Below are positions 38,221 through 47,544 of a DNA stretch of 64,000 bases, one piece after another. A program made the translations under genes and the position numbers. Origin of the DNA: Paenibacillus sp. OVF10 (GTDB lineage Bacteria > Bacillota > Bacilli > Paenibacillales > Paenibacillaceae); assembly GCA_022836915.1 (NCBI GenBank), contig CP094668.1:1736001-1800000 (forward strand), read 5' to 3'. The notes below the pieces were generated by a model, which was not told the origin of the DNA, did no database searches, and saw only the letters and a list, made by a program, of their open reading frames with translations. The first letter of the stretch is position 1, and each line of letters opens with the position of its first letter.

Positions 38221-39343
38221 ATGAGTACAATTAAAGTGACACCAGAGCAACTGTTGTATGTATCCAGACAGATCGAGCAGGGTAGGCAGCAGTTGGAGGG
38301 TATACGTAATGACCTGACCGCACGGATCGGATTCATCCAGTCTCAGTGGGCGGGAGCAACACAAGAACGATTTTTCTATGATTTTCAGCAGTTACGTTCA
38401 GTACTTGATCGAGCACTGGAAAGTATGGTTAAGTCATCCCAAGATCTGTTCGCGATTGCTGAGAGATTCGAACAAGCAGATCAGGAACAGGTGAGCTTGG
38501 GAGCCGTTGCTGGACAGATTGCTGTCCATACAATGATGAACCATAATATAAGTAACACAGAAGAACAACGACGAATGGTATATAACCCTTTGTTTGGAGT
38601 TAACATGCCTGCCAGTGAAGCAGAGGATGGGATGCCAGGGCAAAAGGAGTTTGTTAAGTATTGGGAACAGGGTGGTACCTATGAGGAAATGAGGGCTGGG
38701 CCTAAGCAACCGGTGTCTAGTGGGGGATATATATGATGAACAGATCAGTGCATTTAAGGAAGGTCATCATCCCGTAACTGGAGAATCCATACCTGCATGG
38801 CAAGCAGCAGTTTCTATTGGAGGTTTACAGACTGCTAAGCTCGTGTTGGCTTTTACAGGAACGTATAATAGGGGTTATAAGGTTCCGAAAGATGGATCAG
38901 TTCTATCAAAATCTAGGTTAGATGGTGTGAGAGAGAGGACTTCTTCTAATAAAAGTCCCACGCCTGAACATGGAACTAAATTAACCAAGGAATCGACTAC
39001 TGTAATAGGGAATTCGGCAGTTCTAAATACGATGGAATCGAAGTCGAAATTTTACAAAAAAGAGCTAGCGTACGATTGTTCGGAAATTGCAGATGATTTA
39101 GCTCATGCGGCAGGTGGGAGAGGCGAGATTTTCACGATTAAATCGAGGACAGAATTAAAGGATATCCAAGTTAAAGAGTATGGGGAGATGAAATCATACG
39201 TTTACCATACTGTATATTCTGATGGCAAATATATATATGATCCTCGTCTGACTAGTGATCCCGTTCCTGTAAAGGAATACATGGATACAGTGAGTAGACA
39301 GAACAATGGTGATATTGTAGTAAGTAAACGTACTCTCAAATGA
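38221..39343 (+). CDS. WXG100-type polymorphic toxin with papain-like/transglutaminase-like domain (apparent frameshift near 38724)
   Basis: The N-terminal 100 residues are a WXG100 hairpin (VTPEQLLYVSRQIEQGRQQL with the turn SQWAGATQERFFYDF), closely similar in layout to the toxin at 27053. The C-terminal domain contains ELAYDCSEIADDLAHAAGG, then YVYHTVYSDGKYIYDPRL. The spaced Cys, His and Asp are as in papain-like, transglutaminase or deamidase folds. The two parts are in different frames. Removing one G from GGGGG at 38722-38726 (or adding two) gives VSSGDIYDEQISAFKEGHHP and 373 aa. It is probably a type VII-secreted effector acting on target-cell proteins, which is inference. Likely immunity genes follow. 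Confidence 0.72.
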
Positions 39344-39353
39344 GGTGGATAAA

Positions 39354-39821
39354 GTGTCAAAAAGTATTTACATGAAAAGTAAAGAAGAGGTGCTTATGCC
39401 GGAACTTATGGCGTATACCTTGGCCAAATTAGGTTCGTATGAATGGAATAGAACAGAGATGTATAATCCGAATCGGATATATGAGAAACCTGCGGGTTTT
39501 TATTTTAGATTCCATAACGCTGATCAGCTTTACGAGGAATTAAAGCATTGTATTCAGCACTTTAAGGGAAACCTTGAGTGGACGATCTATGTAAGTCCTT
39601 TAACCAAAAATCAAAATTATGTCATTGAGCCAGCGAATGTGCACCATGCTAAACAAACTGAGGCATATCAAGTGAATTTGGAACTTGAGGAAGTGCTTCA
39701 AGATTCATATAAAGAAATCTGTGAGCAAGCGATTCAAGACATCCCATTGTTATGTAACCATATTGAGCAATGGTTTGGCTTGGAACATAAGCAACTACAT
39801 TCGCCTACAATACCAAATTAA
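39354..39821 (+). CDS. Probable immunity protein for second WXG toxin
   Basis: The GTG start at 39354 has TGAGGTGG upstream; an earlier GTG at 39345 sits inside that site. The 155-aa protein is soluble and mixed alpha/beta, with FYFRFHNADQLYEELKHCIQ and NLEWTIYVSPLTKNQNYVIEP. No family recognised. It begins 10 bases after the toxin stop, the standard place for a cognate immunity gene, and is similarly A/T-rich. Confidence 0.6.
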   Translation: MSKSIYMKSKEEVLMPELMAYTLAKLGSYEWNRTEMYNPNRIYEKPAGFYFRFHNADQLYEELKHCIQHFKGNLEWTIYVSPLTKNQNYVIEPANVHHAKQTEAYQVNLELEEVLQDSYKEICEQAIQDIPLLCNHIEQWFGLEHKQLHSPTIPN

Positions 39822-39861
39822 TGTGATATGAAGAATTACCTGATGTAAGAGGGGTTGTACT

Positions 39862-40359
39862 GTGGAAAGTTTAGAAATTATTTTGATTGATTTTGATAAA
39901 AATAAATTGGATCAATTCATTAAGAATGACTTGAACATTCAGTTGGATCAGATCAAAAGTTCTCACTTTTATGATAACCGTAGTGAAAACAATATTGAAT
40001 TTCAGCAAATAGAGAGCCTTGAAGAGATTCTTTCTCCTAAGGGAACGGGAAATGTATTATTGTCTCAGCTTAACCTGGGTCATACCTTTAACGATATGAT
40101 GATTGTATTTTCATTCGATGAAGAATCTGGAGATATCGTTATGAATTTTCCTGAAGGGGAGTTATTCACAGGAGAAACTTCAGAGGCAATGTTAAAAGCT
40201 CAGAAGTTAATTGAGTATATTCTTGATATTAAGAAGAAGTATGCAATTAAGAAAGTTAGAATCGGGTATGAACCAGCTATGGATGATGACACTTGCTTGG
40301 TCGAGATTGATATAGAAATGATGGATACGAATGTGATTGTCTCAAAACTGTTGGCTTAG
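39862..40359 (+). CDS. Small acidic protein, possible second immunity protein
   Basis: GTG 39862 has AAGAGGGG upstream. The 165-aa product is acidic, starts MESLEIILIDFDKNKLDQFI and ends in DDDTCLVEIDIEMMDTN. It has no signal peptide or membrane helix. I do not recognise it. It follows the first immunity candidate by 40 bases and precedes a terminator, so it belongs to the toxin operon. It may be an extra or orphan immunity gene. Confidence 0.55.
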   Translation: MESLEIILIDFDKNKLDQFIKNDLNIQLDQIKSSHFYDNRSENNIEFQQIESLEEILSPKGTGNVLLSQLNLGHTFNDMMIVFSFDEESGDIVMNFPEGELFTGETSEAMLKAQKLIEYILDIKKKYAIKKVRIGYEPAMDDDTCLVEIDIEMMDTNVIVSKLLA

Positions 40360-40412
40360 AAACCTCTGCACCAGAACTAGCTGCCGAACAATTAGACATT
40401 ACGAATTACCGA

Positions 40413-40455
40413 AAGCCCATTTCAACTCGAATACGAGTAGTCATGGGTTGTTTTT
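40413..40455 (+). terminator. Terminator after second toxin operon
   Basis: AGCCCAT pairs with ATGGGTT, with an inner ACTCG/CGAGT stem, followed by GTTTTTAT. Confidence 0.65.
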
Positions 40456-40585
40456 ATCTCATCATTCCATCCCAACTACTTTACAAAATCAACCCATCGC
40501 TCTTCATGGCAAATGGTATAATGGCAAAAAGGAGATTCTGGCGCAAAGCTGGAAAACCTCCAAAGCAGAAAGGATGTTATACCAC

Positions 40586-40912
40586 ATGCCTACATACAAC
40601 AAATTGGTGCGGGACAAGATCCCGCATATTATCACATCCAGTGGTAAGGAATGCCGGACGCGTATTCTTGACCGGGAGGAATATAAGCAAGAATTAAGAA
40701 CGAAGCTGAGTGAAGAGTCTGAAGAATACATGAGTGCAGCGAGTGATCAGGAAGCTTTGGAAGAACTAGCCGATATGCTGGAGGTCATCCGGGCGCTGGC
40801 GGAGGTGCATGGTGCGAATGTGGCCCAGCTGGATAAGCTTCGGGCGGACAAAGCCGAGGAGCGTGGTGGATTCCAGGAACGGGTGTATCTGATCGATGTC
40901 GACGAAGCTTAA
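40586..40912 (+). CDS. MazG-like nucleotide pyrophosphohydrolase
   Basis: This 108-aa all-helical MazG-type protein starts MPTYNKLVRDKIPHIITSSG. It carries the metal-binding pattern EESEEYM followed by EELADMLEVIRALAE, with the paired E-x-x-E and E-x-x-D residues that hold Mg and hydrolyse NTPs to NMPs. Many relatives are small house-cleaning or phage-related enzymes. Its last 17 bases overlap the start of the following helicase gene, so the two are translationally coupled. That coupling is unusual for a housekeeping MazG and hints at a shared job. Confidence 0.85.
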   Translation: MPTYNKLVRDKIPHIITSSGKECRTRILDREEYKQELRTKLSEESEEYMSAASDQEALEELADMLEVIRALAEVHGANVAQLDKLRADKAEERGGFQERVYLIDVDEA

Positions 40913-43496
40913 CGTTAAACTGATTACAGATAACTTGGCAGACGAACTGATTGCCCGGATGCAGCATGCATCCGGGATTTATATTATGACGTCCTTTATT
41001 ATGCAGTCCGGGGTGAAACTGCTTGCCCCGCACTTAAAGCGGGCGGCGGAGCGTGGTGCAGAAGTACGGATGCTTGCGGGAGACTATCTGTATATCACAC
41101 AGCCGGAGGGCTTACGGGCACTGTGTGAGGTTGATCCACGAATTGAGACACGTTTGTGGCGAAGTATGGGCACTTCTTTTCACCCGAAAGCGTATCTGTT
41201 CGATCATGACAACGGAGAAGGACTGCTGATCGTCGGTTCGTCTAACTTTTCGTTCACGGCTCTGAAGACGGGGTATGAATGGAATCTGGCGATGAATGCG
41301 GAGGCGGAGCCGTATACGTTTCAGTCAGCTTTGGACAAGTTCATGCAGAGTTTCTACCACGAGACAACATTGCCGGTGAACCCGGATTCGATTGAACTGT
41401 ATGAGGAAGAGTACCGAAAGTATCACCAGAAGAATCCGGAGATGATCCAGCGCATCACGGAGATGGAAGAAGCGGAGTTTGGCACAGGTCTACCTGAGGA
41501 CAAAGAAGAAGAAACCGCCGAGCTGTCGCTTGCCCTGATCCAGCCGCGTTTGGCACAGTTGGATGCGCTTGAAGCACTCCATGGCACGATGGAGGAGCAG
41601 TACGACAAAGCGATGGTCGTCATGGCGACCGGGCTTGGAAAAACGTATCTGGCGGGTTTCTTCGCCCAGCAGTTCAAGAGAGTGCTGTTTGTGGCTCATC
41701 GGGAAGAGATTTTGTTCCAAGCGAAGAAGTCTTTTCAGCGGATCATGCCGGAGCGCAGTCATGGGATCTATAACGGACAGCATAAAGATGGAGCGGCGGA
41801 TTGTGTGTATGCTTCGATCTTTACGCTGAGTATGCAAAAGCACCGGGATGCATTTGCGGTGGATGCCTTTGATCTGATTGTGGTGGATGAGTTCCATCAT
41901 GCAGCGGCGAAGACGTATATGTCGGTGATTGAGCATTTTCAACCGAAGTTCTTGCTGGGCATCACAGCTACTCCGGATCGACTGGATGGCAAGGATGTAT
42001 ATGCGCTCTGTGATGGGAATGTGGCGTACCAGATGCATTTTATCGAAGCGATCCGGCGAGAGTGGCTGGCGCCATTTCAATATTATGGGGTATTCGACGA
42101 AACGGATTATTCGCAGATTCGCTGGATCGGCACGAAGTATGATGAAGAACAACTCATGGCTGTTCAGTTGCAAGAGGAGCATGTGGAGACCATTTATGAA
42201 GCCTGGCGGCGGCACAAGCAGACGAGAACGATTGGCTTTTGCTCGTCGATCCGGCAGGCGGATTATTTAGCTACCTATTTTCGCAGTCAGGGCGTGAAGG
42301 TGCTCAGTCTGCATTCGCGCACATCGGAGATGTCGCGGGAGGAAGCCATTCGCCAACTTGATGCGGGTGAACTGGAGGTTGTGTTGACGGTGGATCTGTT
42401 CAATGAAGGAACGGATATACCGCGCGTGGACACGCTTCTCTTTGTGCGTCCAACGGAGTCACTTACGGTGTTCACCCAGCAGGTAGGGCGCGGTCTGCGG
42501 CTGGCGGAGGGCAAATCGCATTGTGTCATCATCGACCTGATCGGGAATTACCGGAATGCGGATGTGAAGCTGAGTCTGCTGGATGTGCGCGGGGAGCTGA
42601 AGGGAACCGCGAAAGACCGAGACTCGGCTGTGCCGGAAGTTCCAGACAACTGCGGGATTCATCTGGAGACCCGAGTGGTGAATCTGCTTCAGGAGCTAAG
42701 CCGCAAACGGCTGCCGCGCCGTGAGAAGCTGCATCACGATTTTCTGGATGTGAAACGAGAGCTGGGGCGTATTCCTACATATCTGGAGCTGCATCTGATG
42801 GGACGTTCGAAGAGTATCGGGTACCGGAACGAATTTGGCTCCTATGTTGGATTTCTCTATTGGGCGGAGCTGCTGTCCCCGGCTGAGGGAGAGGTGTACG
42901 TCCGGCATGAGGCGTGGCTGCGTGATGTGGAGAAGACACTCATGAACAAAAGCTACAAAATGATCGTGCTGCTGTACATGCTGGAGCGAGGCGAAGCGCA
43001 CTGGATGGACCCGATCACGCCGGGGGAGATGGCGAGTTTTTTCCATACGTACCTGACGGAGAAGGAATACCGGAAACGGAAAGACTTTTCGGATAAGGAC
43101 AAGCTTGCGCTCTGGGAATGGAATGAGAAGACGGCCACACGGATTGAAAAACTGATAATCGACATGCCAATGTCTATGTGGAGCGGGGCGAAGGGTAGTA
43201 TGACCCGTTTCGAGGATGGCATGTTCTCGCTGAATGTAAAAGTGCAGGATACGGAGGAAAAGGCGCTACTGTATCGTTGGACAAAGGAGATTTGTCAGTA
43301 TCGTTTGCATGCGTATTTTGAGCGGGGACAGGTAAGTAGAGAAGAAGCTCTTATACAGTCAGTCAATCTGAAATTTTACTTGGCAAATAAAAATTTACCA
43401 AGAAGAAAAAGCAAAAAAGCGTACCAGTGGAATAGCGGTACGCTTTTTGCTTACTTGAAATTAACTTTTTGTAGTTCACTTATTTTATTCGAATAG
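40896..43496 (+). CDS. PLD-domain SF2 helicase, second copy
   Basis: This 866-aa protein has an N-terminal phospholipase-D-like domain (SFHPKAYLFD, then VGSSNFSFTALKTGYEWN, about residues 85-130). The SF2 core follows: MATGLGKTYLAG as motif I, VVDEFHHA as motif II, GITATPDRLDG, DLFNEGTDIPRVD, and QVGRGLRLAEGK. It is a paralogue of the protein at 29729, but its C-terminal part (SDKDKLALWEWNE, MPMSMWSGAKG) is different. The last 30 residues overlap a terminator hairpin and read unlike the rest, so the true stop may be earlier, perhaps after another homopolymer error in the A-runs at 43405-43419. It is coupled to the MazG-like gene. Confidence 0.82.
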   Translation: MSTKLNVKLITDNLADELIARMQHASGIYIMTSFIMQSGVKLLAPHLKRAAERGAEVRMLAGDYLYITQPEGLRALCEVDPRIETRLWRSMGTSFHPKAYLFDHDNGEGLLIVGSSNFSFTALKTGYEWNLAMNAEAEPYTFQSALDKFMQSFYHETTLPVNPDSIELYEEEYRKYHQKNPEMIQRITEMEEAEFGTGLPEDKEEETAELSLALIQPRLAQLDALEALHGTMEEQYDKAMVVMATGLGKTYLAGFFAQQFKRVLFVAHREEILFQAKKSFQRIMPERSHGIYNGQHKDGAADCVYASIFTLSMQKHRDAFAVDAFDLIVVDEFHHAAAKTYMSVIEHFQPKFLLGITATPDRLDGKDVYALCDGNVAYQMHFIEAIRREWLAPFQYYGVFDETDYSQIRWIGTKYDEEQLMAVQLQEEHVETIYEAWRRHKQTRTIGFCSSIRQADYLATYFRSQGVKVLSLHSRTSEMSREEAIRQLDAGELEVVLTVDLFNEGTDIPRVDTLLFVRPTESLTVFTQQVGRGLRLAEGKSHCVIIDLIGNYRNADVKLSLLDVRGELKGTAKDRDSAVPEVPDNCGIHLETRVVNLLQELSRKRLPRREKLHHDFLDVKRELGRIPTYLELHLMGRSKSIGYRNEFGSYVGFLYWAELLSPAEGEVYVRHEAWLRDVEKTLMNKSYKMIVLLYMLERGEAHWMDPITPGEMASFFHTYLTEKEYRKRKDFSDKDKLALWEWNEKTATRIEKLIIDMPMSMWSGAKGSMTRFEDGMFSLNVKVQDTEEKALLYRWTKEICQYRLHAYFERGQVSREEALIQSVNLKFYLANKNLPRRKSKKAYQWNSGTLFAYLKLTFCSSLILFE
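43413..43449 (+). terminator. Terminator overlapping end of second helicase reading frame
   Basis: AAAAAGCGTACC (43414-43425) pairs with GGTACGCTTTTT (43437-43448), with an 11-base loop and a T-run. It lies inside the annotated end of the helicase frame. Confidence 0.8.
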
Positions 43497-43644
43497 GGGA
43501 ACTGTCTAATAATTGCAGAGAGATCGAACAACAAATATATCAACTTAAAAAAGATTAGATATTATTAATATTAAAAGAGGGTTTTATTATAATTTATTGA
43601 ATAATATATAATATATGGAAGTGGTGTCGTCATAAGGAGGTGAA

Positions 43645-43752
43645 CTATTTAGACCTATTTTTTATAAAAAAGTAGATTGTGCCAGAAACTAGTCCAGCTA
43701 AGATAAGAAGGCTAACAACGAGAATAAGTATATTATTCCACACAATGTGCAT
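43645..43752 (-). CDS. Tiny single-pass membrane peptide (possible)
   Basis: A 35-residue ORF starts at ATG 43752, with GAAAGGGG about nine bases upstream. It reads MHIVWNNILILVVSLLILAG and ends in a basic tail YFFIKNRSK. A short hydrophobic helix with a basic C-terminus resembles type I toxin or holin-like peptides of Firmicutes. No antisense RNA was identified and the family was not recognised. Confidence 0.35.
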   Translation of the reverse strand: MHIVWNNILILVVSLLILAGLVSGTIYFFIKNRSK

Positions 43753-43794
43753 TGTCGAAACCCCTTTCATAATAATTTTTAGGAGGTATTAAAA

Positions 43795-44394
43795 GTGAAG
43801 AAGATCAGTATGTTATTGACATTATTCTTGGTTTCAATATCCATTTCCGTTCTTTTTACTAATTCAGCCCACGCCAGTACAGGTGAGGAAGATACAACCT
43901 TAAAAATACAAAATATACTAGATAAGTATGAAGTGAACGAACCATTTTCTGACGAAGATACAAAATATTTAAAAGAAAACTCAGCTTTAAACAATAATAT
44001 AACATATATTCAAAATAAAGGGGACGTATCAGTCTTTTCGGTCTCAAAGAAATTTTTCACAGGTAACAATAAAACATTAGCTTTAACTGGTTATGTAGAA
44101 TACGATAACGGATTCGGTAAAAATAGTTGGAATTTCTATATGGACGCATGGGACACAGCTGGCATAAAAAGAAACATCCGAGCAGAAGTTAAAATTGATT
44201 GTGTGGGTATTGTAAATTTTGAAACTGGAGCAATAGGTAAAATCTATAACAATACAGTAAGCCAGACATCGTCTGGCAAAGTGGATTTCCTTACCTTAAA
44301 TAAGTCTGATTCATTCACAGGCCTACCGATGTTTGTTTATTATTATCCAAAGGCTACATTTGACGGAGTTGATTTAACTGGTGAGTTCAGATAA
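43795..44394 (+). CDS. Secreted protein of unknown function
   Basis: This 199-aa protein with GTG start has a strong TAGGAGG upstream. The signal peptide is MKKISMLLTLFLVSISISVL with a likely cleavage after AHA near residue 27. The mature part is rich in Asn, Asp, Lys and aromatic residues (for example YVEYDNGFGKNSWNFYMDAW and FVYYYPKATFDGVDLTGEF) and looks all-beta. No family recognised. Base composition is A/T-rich like other genes of the accessory region. A clear terminator follows. Confidence 0.7.
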   Translation: MKKISMLLTLFLVSISISVLFTNSAHASTGEEDTTLKIQNILDKYEVNEPFSDEDTKYLKENSALNNNITYIQNKGDVSVFSVSKKFFTGNNKTLALTGYVEYDNGFGKNSWNFYMDAWDTAGIKRNIRAEVKIDCVGIVNFETGAIGKIYNNTVSQTSSGKVDFLTLNKSDSFTGLPMFVYYYPKATFDGVDLTGEFR

Positions 44395-44425
44395 AAACAT
44401 TTCTAAAAATTAAAATATCCATCAC

Positions 44426-44460
44426 TAACCCATGGCTAAGGTGCTCTAGCCATGGGTTTA
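44426..44460. terminator. Terminator after secreted protein gene
   Basis: TAACCCATGGCTA pairs with TAGCCATGGGTTTA around an eight-base loop, and both ends are T/A-rich. It lies between convergent genes. Confidence 0.75.
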
Positions 44461-44539
44461 TTAGATAGATCATTTACATAATGGGCGTTTAATTGATAGT
44501 ACCATTGTTCCGTGTTTTTTCTGTGCGTTCTTTCGGAGG

Positions 44540-45328
44540 TTATCTAATATCTTTCACACCTGATACCACCTTACCCTCCACATAAACCATAATCGCTTGA
44601 TACAAAAACCTCAAAAAGTCCTCATCGCCAAACTGATCAAAATAACCCGCATAGCGGCGATCCGTCGTATAGGCTTCAGCGATACACCTCAAAATCTCAT
44701 CATCACAGACCATAAACTGTTCCAGACAATTCTTCCATTCACGCACTAACGCTTGCACCTCACCAGAAGCAGGAGACAGATTCTGATGTTTCGCCAACTC
44801 CCGAAATACCTGCTCCATGTTGACCGAGAACTGCTGGTAAGCTTGTTCTTGCTCTTCCGCAGACAGTTGGTTCACATTAGCTTCGAATTCCTGATATTTC
44901 ACGGTATCTCCGTAGATGAACTTCGCCTCAGATTCATATTGTTCTTGAATGGACAGAATGGAAGAGTCGTCAAACAGATGAAGATGAGAGATATCTGTAT
45001 CATCCACATACTCGTCCAACTGGTCGATGATGGTTTCGAGCTTTTGTTTGCGTTGAACGAGTGTACTGCGATGCTCTCTTAGGATATCTTTCTGTTCGTC
45101 TTTGGAAAGTTGCATCATGGCGGCAATGTCTTTTAATGAGAAATTCATTTCTTTGAACAAGAGAATCATTTGCAGAATCCCGAGTGCCTCTTGATCGTAA
45201 TACCGATAGCCATTGTCCTCGACTTTGCTCGGTTTTAATAGATCCGTTTTATCATAATAATGTAATGCGCGTTTGGTGATGCCTGTAATCTGAATGATAT
45301 CTTTAACGGTGAAATAGGGTGTCTTCAT
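44540..45328 (-). CDS. MerR-family regulator with TipAS-like C-terminal domain
   Basis: This 262-aa regulator starts at M of MKTPYFTVKDIIQITGITKRAL. The winged helix-turn-helix is at about 4-70 (HYYDKTDLLKPS, GYRYYDQEAL), a dimerisation coiled coil follows near 80-120, and the C-terminal 140 residues fit the TipAS-type ligand-binding region (EQEQAYQQFSVNMEQVF, RYAGYFDQFGDEDFLRFLY). It overlaps the DUF2268-like gene by 26 bases and shares its promoter, which has the 19-bp spacer expected for MerR control. Autoregulation is likely. The ligand is unknown; TipA relatives bind thiopeptide antibiotics. Confidence 0.85.
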   Translation of the reverse strand: MKTPYFTVKDIIQITGITKRALHYYDKTDLLKPSKVEDNGYRYYDQEALGILQMILLFKEMNFSLKDIAAMMQLSKDEQKDILREHRSTLVQRKQKLETIIDQLDEYVDDTDISHLHLFDDSSILSIQEQYESEAKFIYGDTVKYQEFEANVNQLSAEEQEQAYQQFSVNMEQVFRELAKHQNLSPASGEVQALVREWKNCLEQFMVCDDEILRCIAEAYTTDRRYAGYFDQFGDEDFLRFLYQAIMVYVEGKVVSGVKDIR

Positions 45329-46229
45329 TCCAAAAGTCCTTTGTTTCCGCAAGGATGACACTTGCCGGAGTGATGGTTGCTTCGGTGATCGGTGTACCTG
45401 TTTTGTTCAGATAATATTGAATTAAGTGATAACCGCAGGCATAGCCAGCCGCATAGGGCATACCTACGGGAGTGAAATTTTGCAGCGTGGCAAGTTCATC
45501 GCCGTATAGATACGGATTAATCTGGTCAAAACCGGTGACATGCAGCTGGTCTTTCATCTTTGGTTTGATAACTTTATTCAATGTTTCCATATCCGTTTTG
45601 GCTACCCAGGGGCCTAACAATTCTTCTCCATACAGGGATGTGGCAAAGCTCTCGGCCAGCCCCTCGCTAACAACCATCTCGCCAAGCGTAATCTGTGGAT
45701 TCCACTGGATATATTGATACCTCACGTTATGATTGCATTCATGGGCCAACACGGATTGCATACGAGGTAGAGTATATCTACTCGGAATCAGGTTCGCAAT
45801 AATATAACCGGGGATTCCACCATCTCCGCTGATGCCTTCGTTCATGGTGAGTGAAGGGCTGTTCTTATCGCCTAATAAAATCGTGTATAGATATTCGGAG
45901 ACCGATAACTTAATCCCGTGATCTGTAAAGGTCGATAGACTCGTACGAACAGCTTCATGACACTGTTTCCAAAATGCTTCGGACGAAATCGCTGCTAACG
46001 ATTCGTTAATCTCAGGTGTAATATCTGCTGGAGCGATATTCATAAAGTTATTCATCATAATCACATCGAAGCCGTGAGGCTCTTGAGAGCGAAACGGGAT
46101 CTGTTGGATGTTCCATTTGTTCATGAATGGACTCATCATTCGCTCGCGGTATAACTCCAATTTCTCATCGGCTGCAGCCTGGATGATCTCCTCATAGATT
46201 TGATCTGAACGTAACGCGGTAATTTTCAT
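45303..46229 (-). CDS. DUF2268-like putative zinc-dependent peptidase
   Basis: This 308-aa protein starts at ATG 46229 with AAGGAGAG upstream. It contains VLAHECNHNVRYQY, an HExxH-like zinc motif in which the second helix turn gives H-E-C-N-H, followed by VVSEGLAESFATSLYG supplying a third Glu ligand. This is the layout of the DUF2268 family of predicted metalloproteases. It has no signal peptide. It is co-transcribed with a TipAS-type MerR regulator from a MerR-type promoter and lies downstream of an MFS transporter, so its expression may answer to a toxic small molecule. Confidence 0.8.
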   Translation of the reverse strand: MKITALRSDQIYEEIIQAAADEKLELYRERMMSPFMNKWNIQQIPFRSQEPHGFDVIMMNNFMNIAPADITPEINESLAAISSEAFWKQCHEAVRTSLSTFTDHGIKLSVSEYLYTILLGDKNSPSLTMNEGISGDGGIPGYIIANLIPSRYTLPRMQSVLAHECNHNVRYQYIQWNPQITLGEMVVSEGLAESFATSLYGEELLGPWVAKTDMETLNKVIKPKMKDQLHVTGFDQINPYLYGDELATLQNFTPVGMPYAAGYACGYHLIQYYLNKTGTPITEATITPASVILAETKDFWNEDTLFHR

Positions 46230-46261
46230 CCTTAATCTCTCCTTCATGTAAGCTTGAGATC

Positions 46262-46292
46262 ATTATCAAGTATGACCTAACGTTACAGTCAA
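46262..46292 (-). promoter_or_regulatory. MerR-type promoter with 19-bp spacer and dyad operator
   Basis: On the minus strand, -35 TTGACT (46292-46287) and -10 GATAAT (46267-46262) are separated by 19 bp, the long spacer typical of promoters that MerR proteins distort. The spacer contains the dyad GAC-TGTAACGTTAG-GTC (46290-46274). It drives the DUF2268-like and merR genes, and its -35 overlaps the stop codon of the upstream MFS gene. Confidence 0.8.
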
Positions 46293-47544
46293 GCGTTGAT
46301 GTGACGCTGCTGGCTCTCTGAATGATTCTGCATCTTCATTGCGAATATCAGAGCAGAGAGGATATAGATCAGGCTTAACAAGAGATAAGGGAGTTGCAGC
46401 GAGAATACGCGATCAAAAGTCGTTTCACTAACCCGCACCAATAACCCGCCGAGAAGCGTACCGATGGCACTAATTCCAAAGGACAAAAAGCGAAACACAC
46501 TTCCGACCCGGCCGAGCATCTCATTAGGAACGGAACGTTGTAGGATGGAGGAACGGGTAACATTGTAGACAATAATGAAAAATGCAGCACAGAAGTACAG
46601 TCCACCTACCATATATGCATTCGTGGTTAACCCCACCACACCGTAGATGATTCCCATGCACAAAATGGAGGAGATAATCAATTGTTTTGTACTCCATCTT
46701 TTACGCATATAAGCAACAGCCTGGCTCCCTACAATGCTGCCGATCGTTGCGATGGAGATAAGGATACCGAATGCAAAGGCATCCAACTGAAGCACATCTC
46801 GTACAAAGAAGATCTGAGTAGCCAGAATGATGGAATACATAAGCGTAATGGTGACAGACAGAATGGCTAATCCACGGAGAAAACGATCATGATAGACATA
46901 TCGAATACCGGACCACATCTCACGTTTCCAATTTTTCATCGGGCGAACTTCCTTCTTGGTTGTTTCCGTATCCCCTGGGTAGAAGTTTCCCTTCAAACTG
47001 ATTAAAAAAGCAGAGCAACTACAGCCGTTACGGCGTCTATGGCAAAAGGAAAAACAATATGCAGGGTGATAATGAACCCTCCCAGGGCAACGCCCAGAAT
47101 ATCACTTGTGATTAACTGTCCGGCGGTGAACTGCCCATTCGCTTTTTCCAATTTACTCTCATCTACCAGTTGAGGGATGACCGTCTGCACCGTGCTGTCG
47201 AATACAACTCGGCTCAGGCCAATACCAAACATGAACAGAGCCAGAATCGGAATGCTCACCCATCCTCCCCAGATGCATAACGTCAGTCCAAGCAGAAGGA
47301 GCATTCGGGTAAAACCTGCGCCAATCAGCATATGTTTGCGTGAGTAACGGTCGATGAGGACACCTACAGGAAGACTGAATAGTAGCCAGGGTAAACGAAG
47401 TGCCGTCATGGTGACAGAGGCATACAGCGTATCGCTTGTAAGGGTTGATATGAGCCAAGGAACCGCAGCCAGTGTAAGTCCATCACCCAAAAATGTAAGC
47501 GAAAATGCAACGAATAACTTGGTATAGTTTGACTTGATTTTCAT
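46289..47544 (-). CDS. MFS transporter (apparent frameshift near 47006)
   Basis: This 12-segment major facilitator of the enterobactin-exporter/multidrug type starts at ATG 47544 with TGGAGGGA upstream. It has FVAFSLTFLGDGLTLAAVPWL, LPVGVLIDRYSRKHML as motif A, and a C-terminal half with SVPNEMLGRVGSVFRF. The frame is lost in the AAAAAA run at 47004-47009 (plus strand). One extra base restores VVALLFLISLKGNFYPG and gives 418 aa, a normal MFS length. It lies just upstream of the MerR-controlled peptidase and regulator genes and may share a stress-response role. The substrate is unknown. Confidence 0.82.

Noticed and set aside
41490..42215. 241-codon open frame on the minus strand
   Set aside because: Antisense to the conserved helicase core at 40896; no start signal and no recognisable domain.
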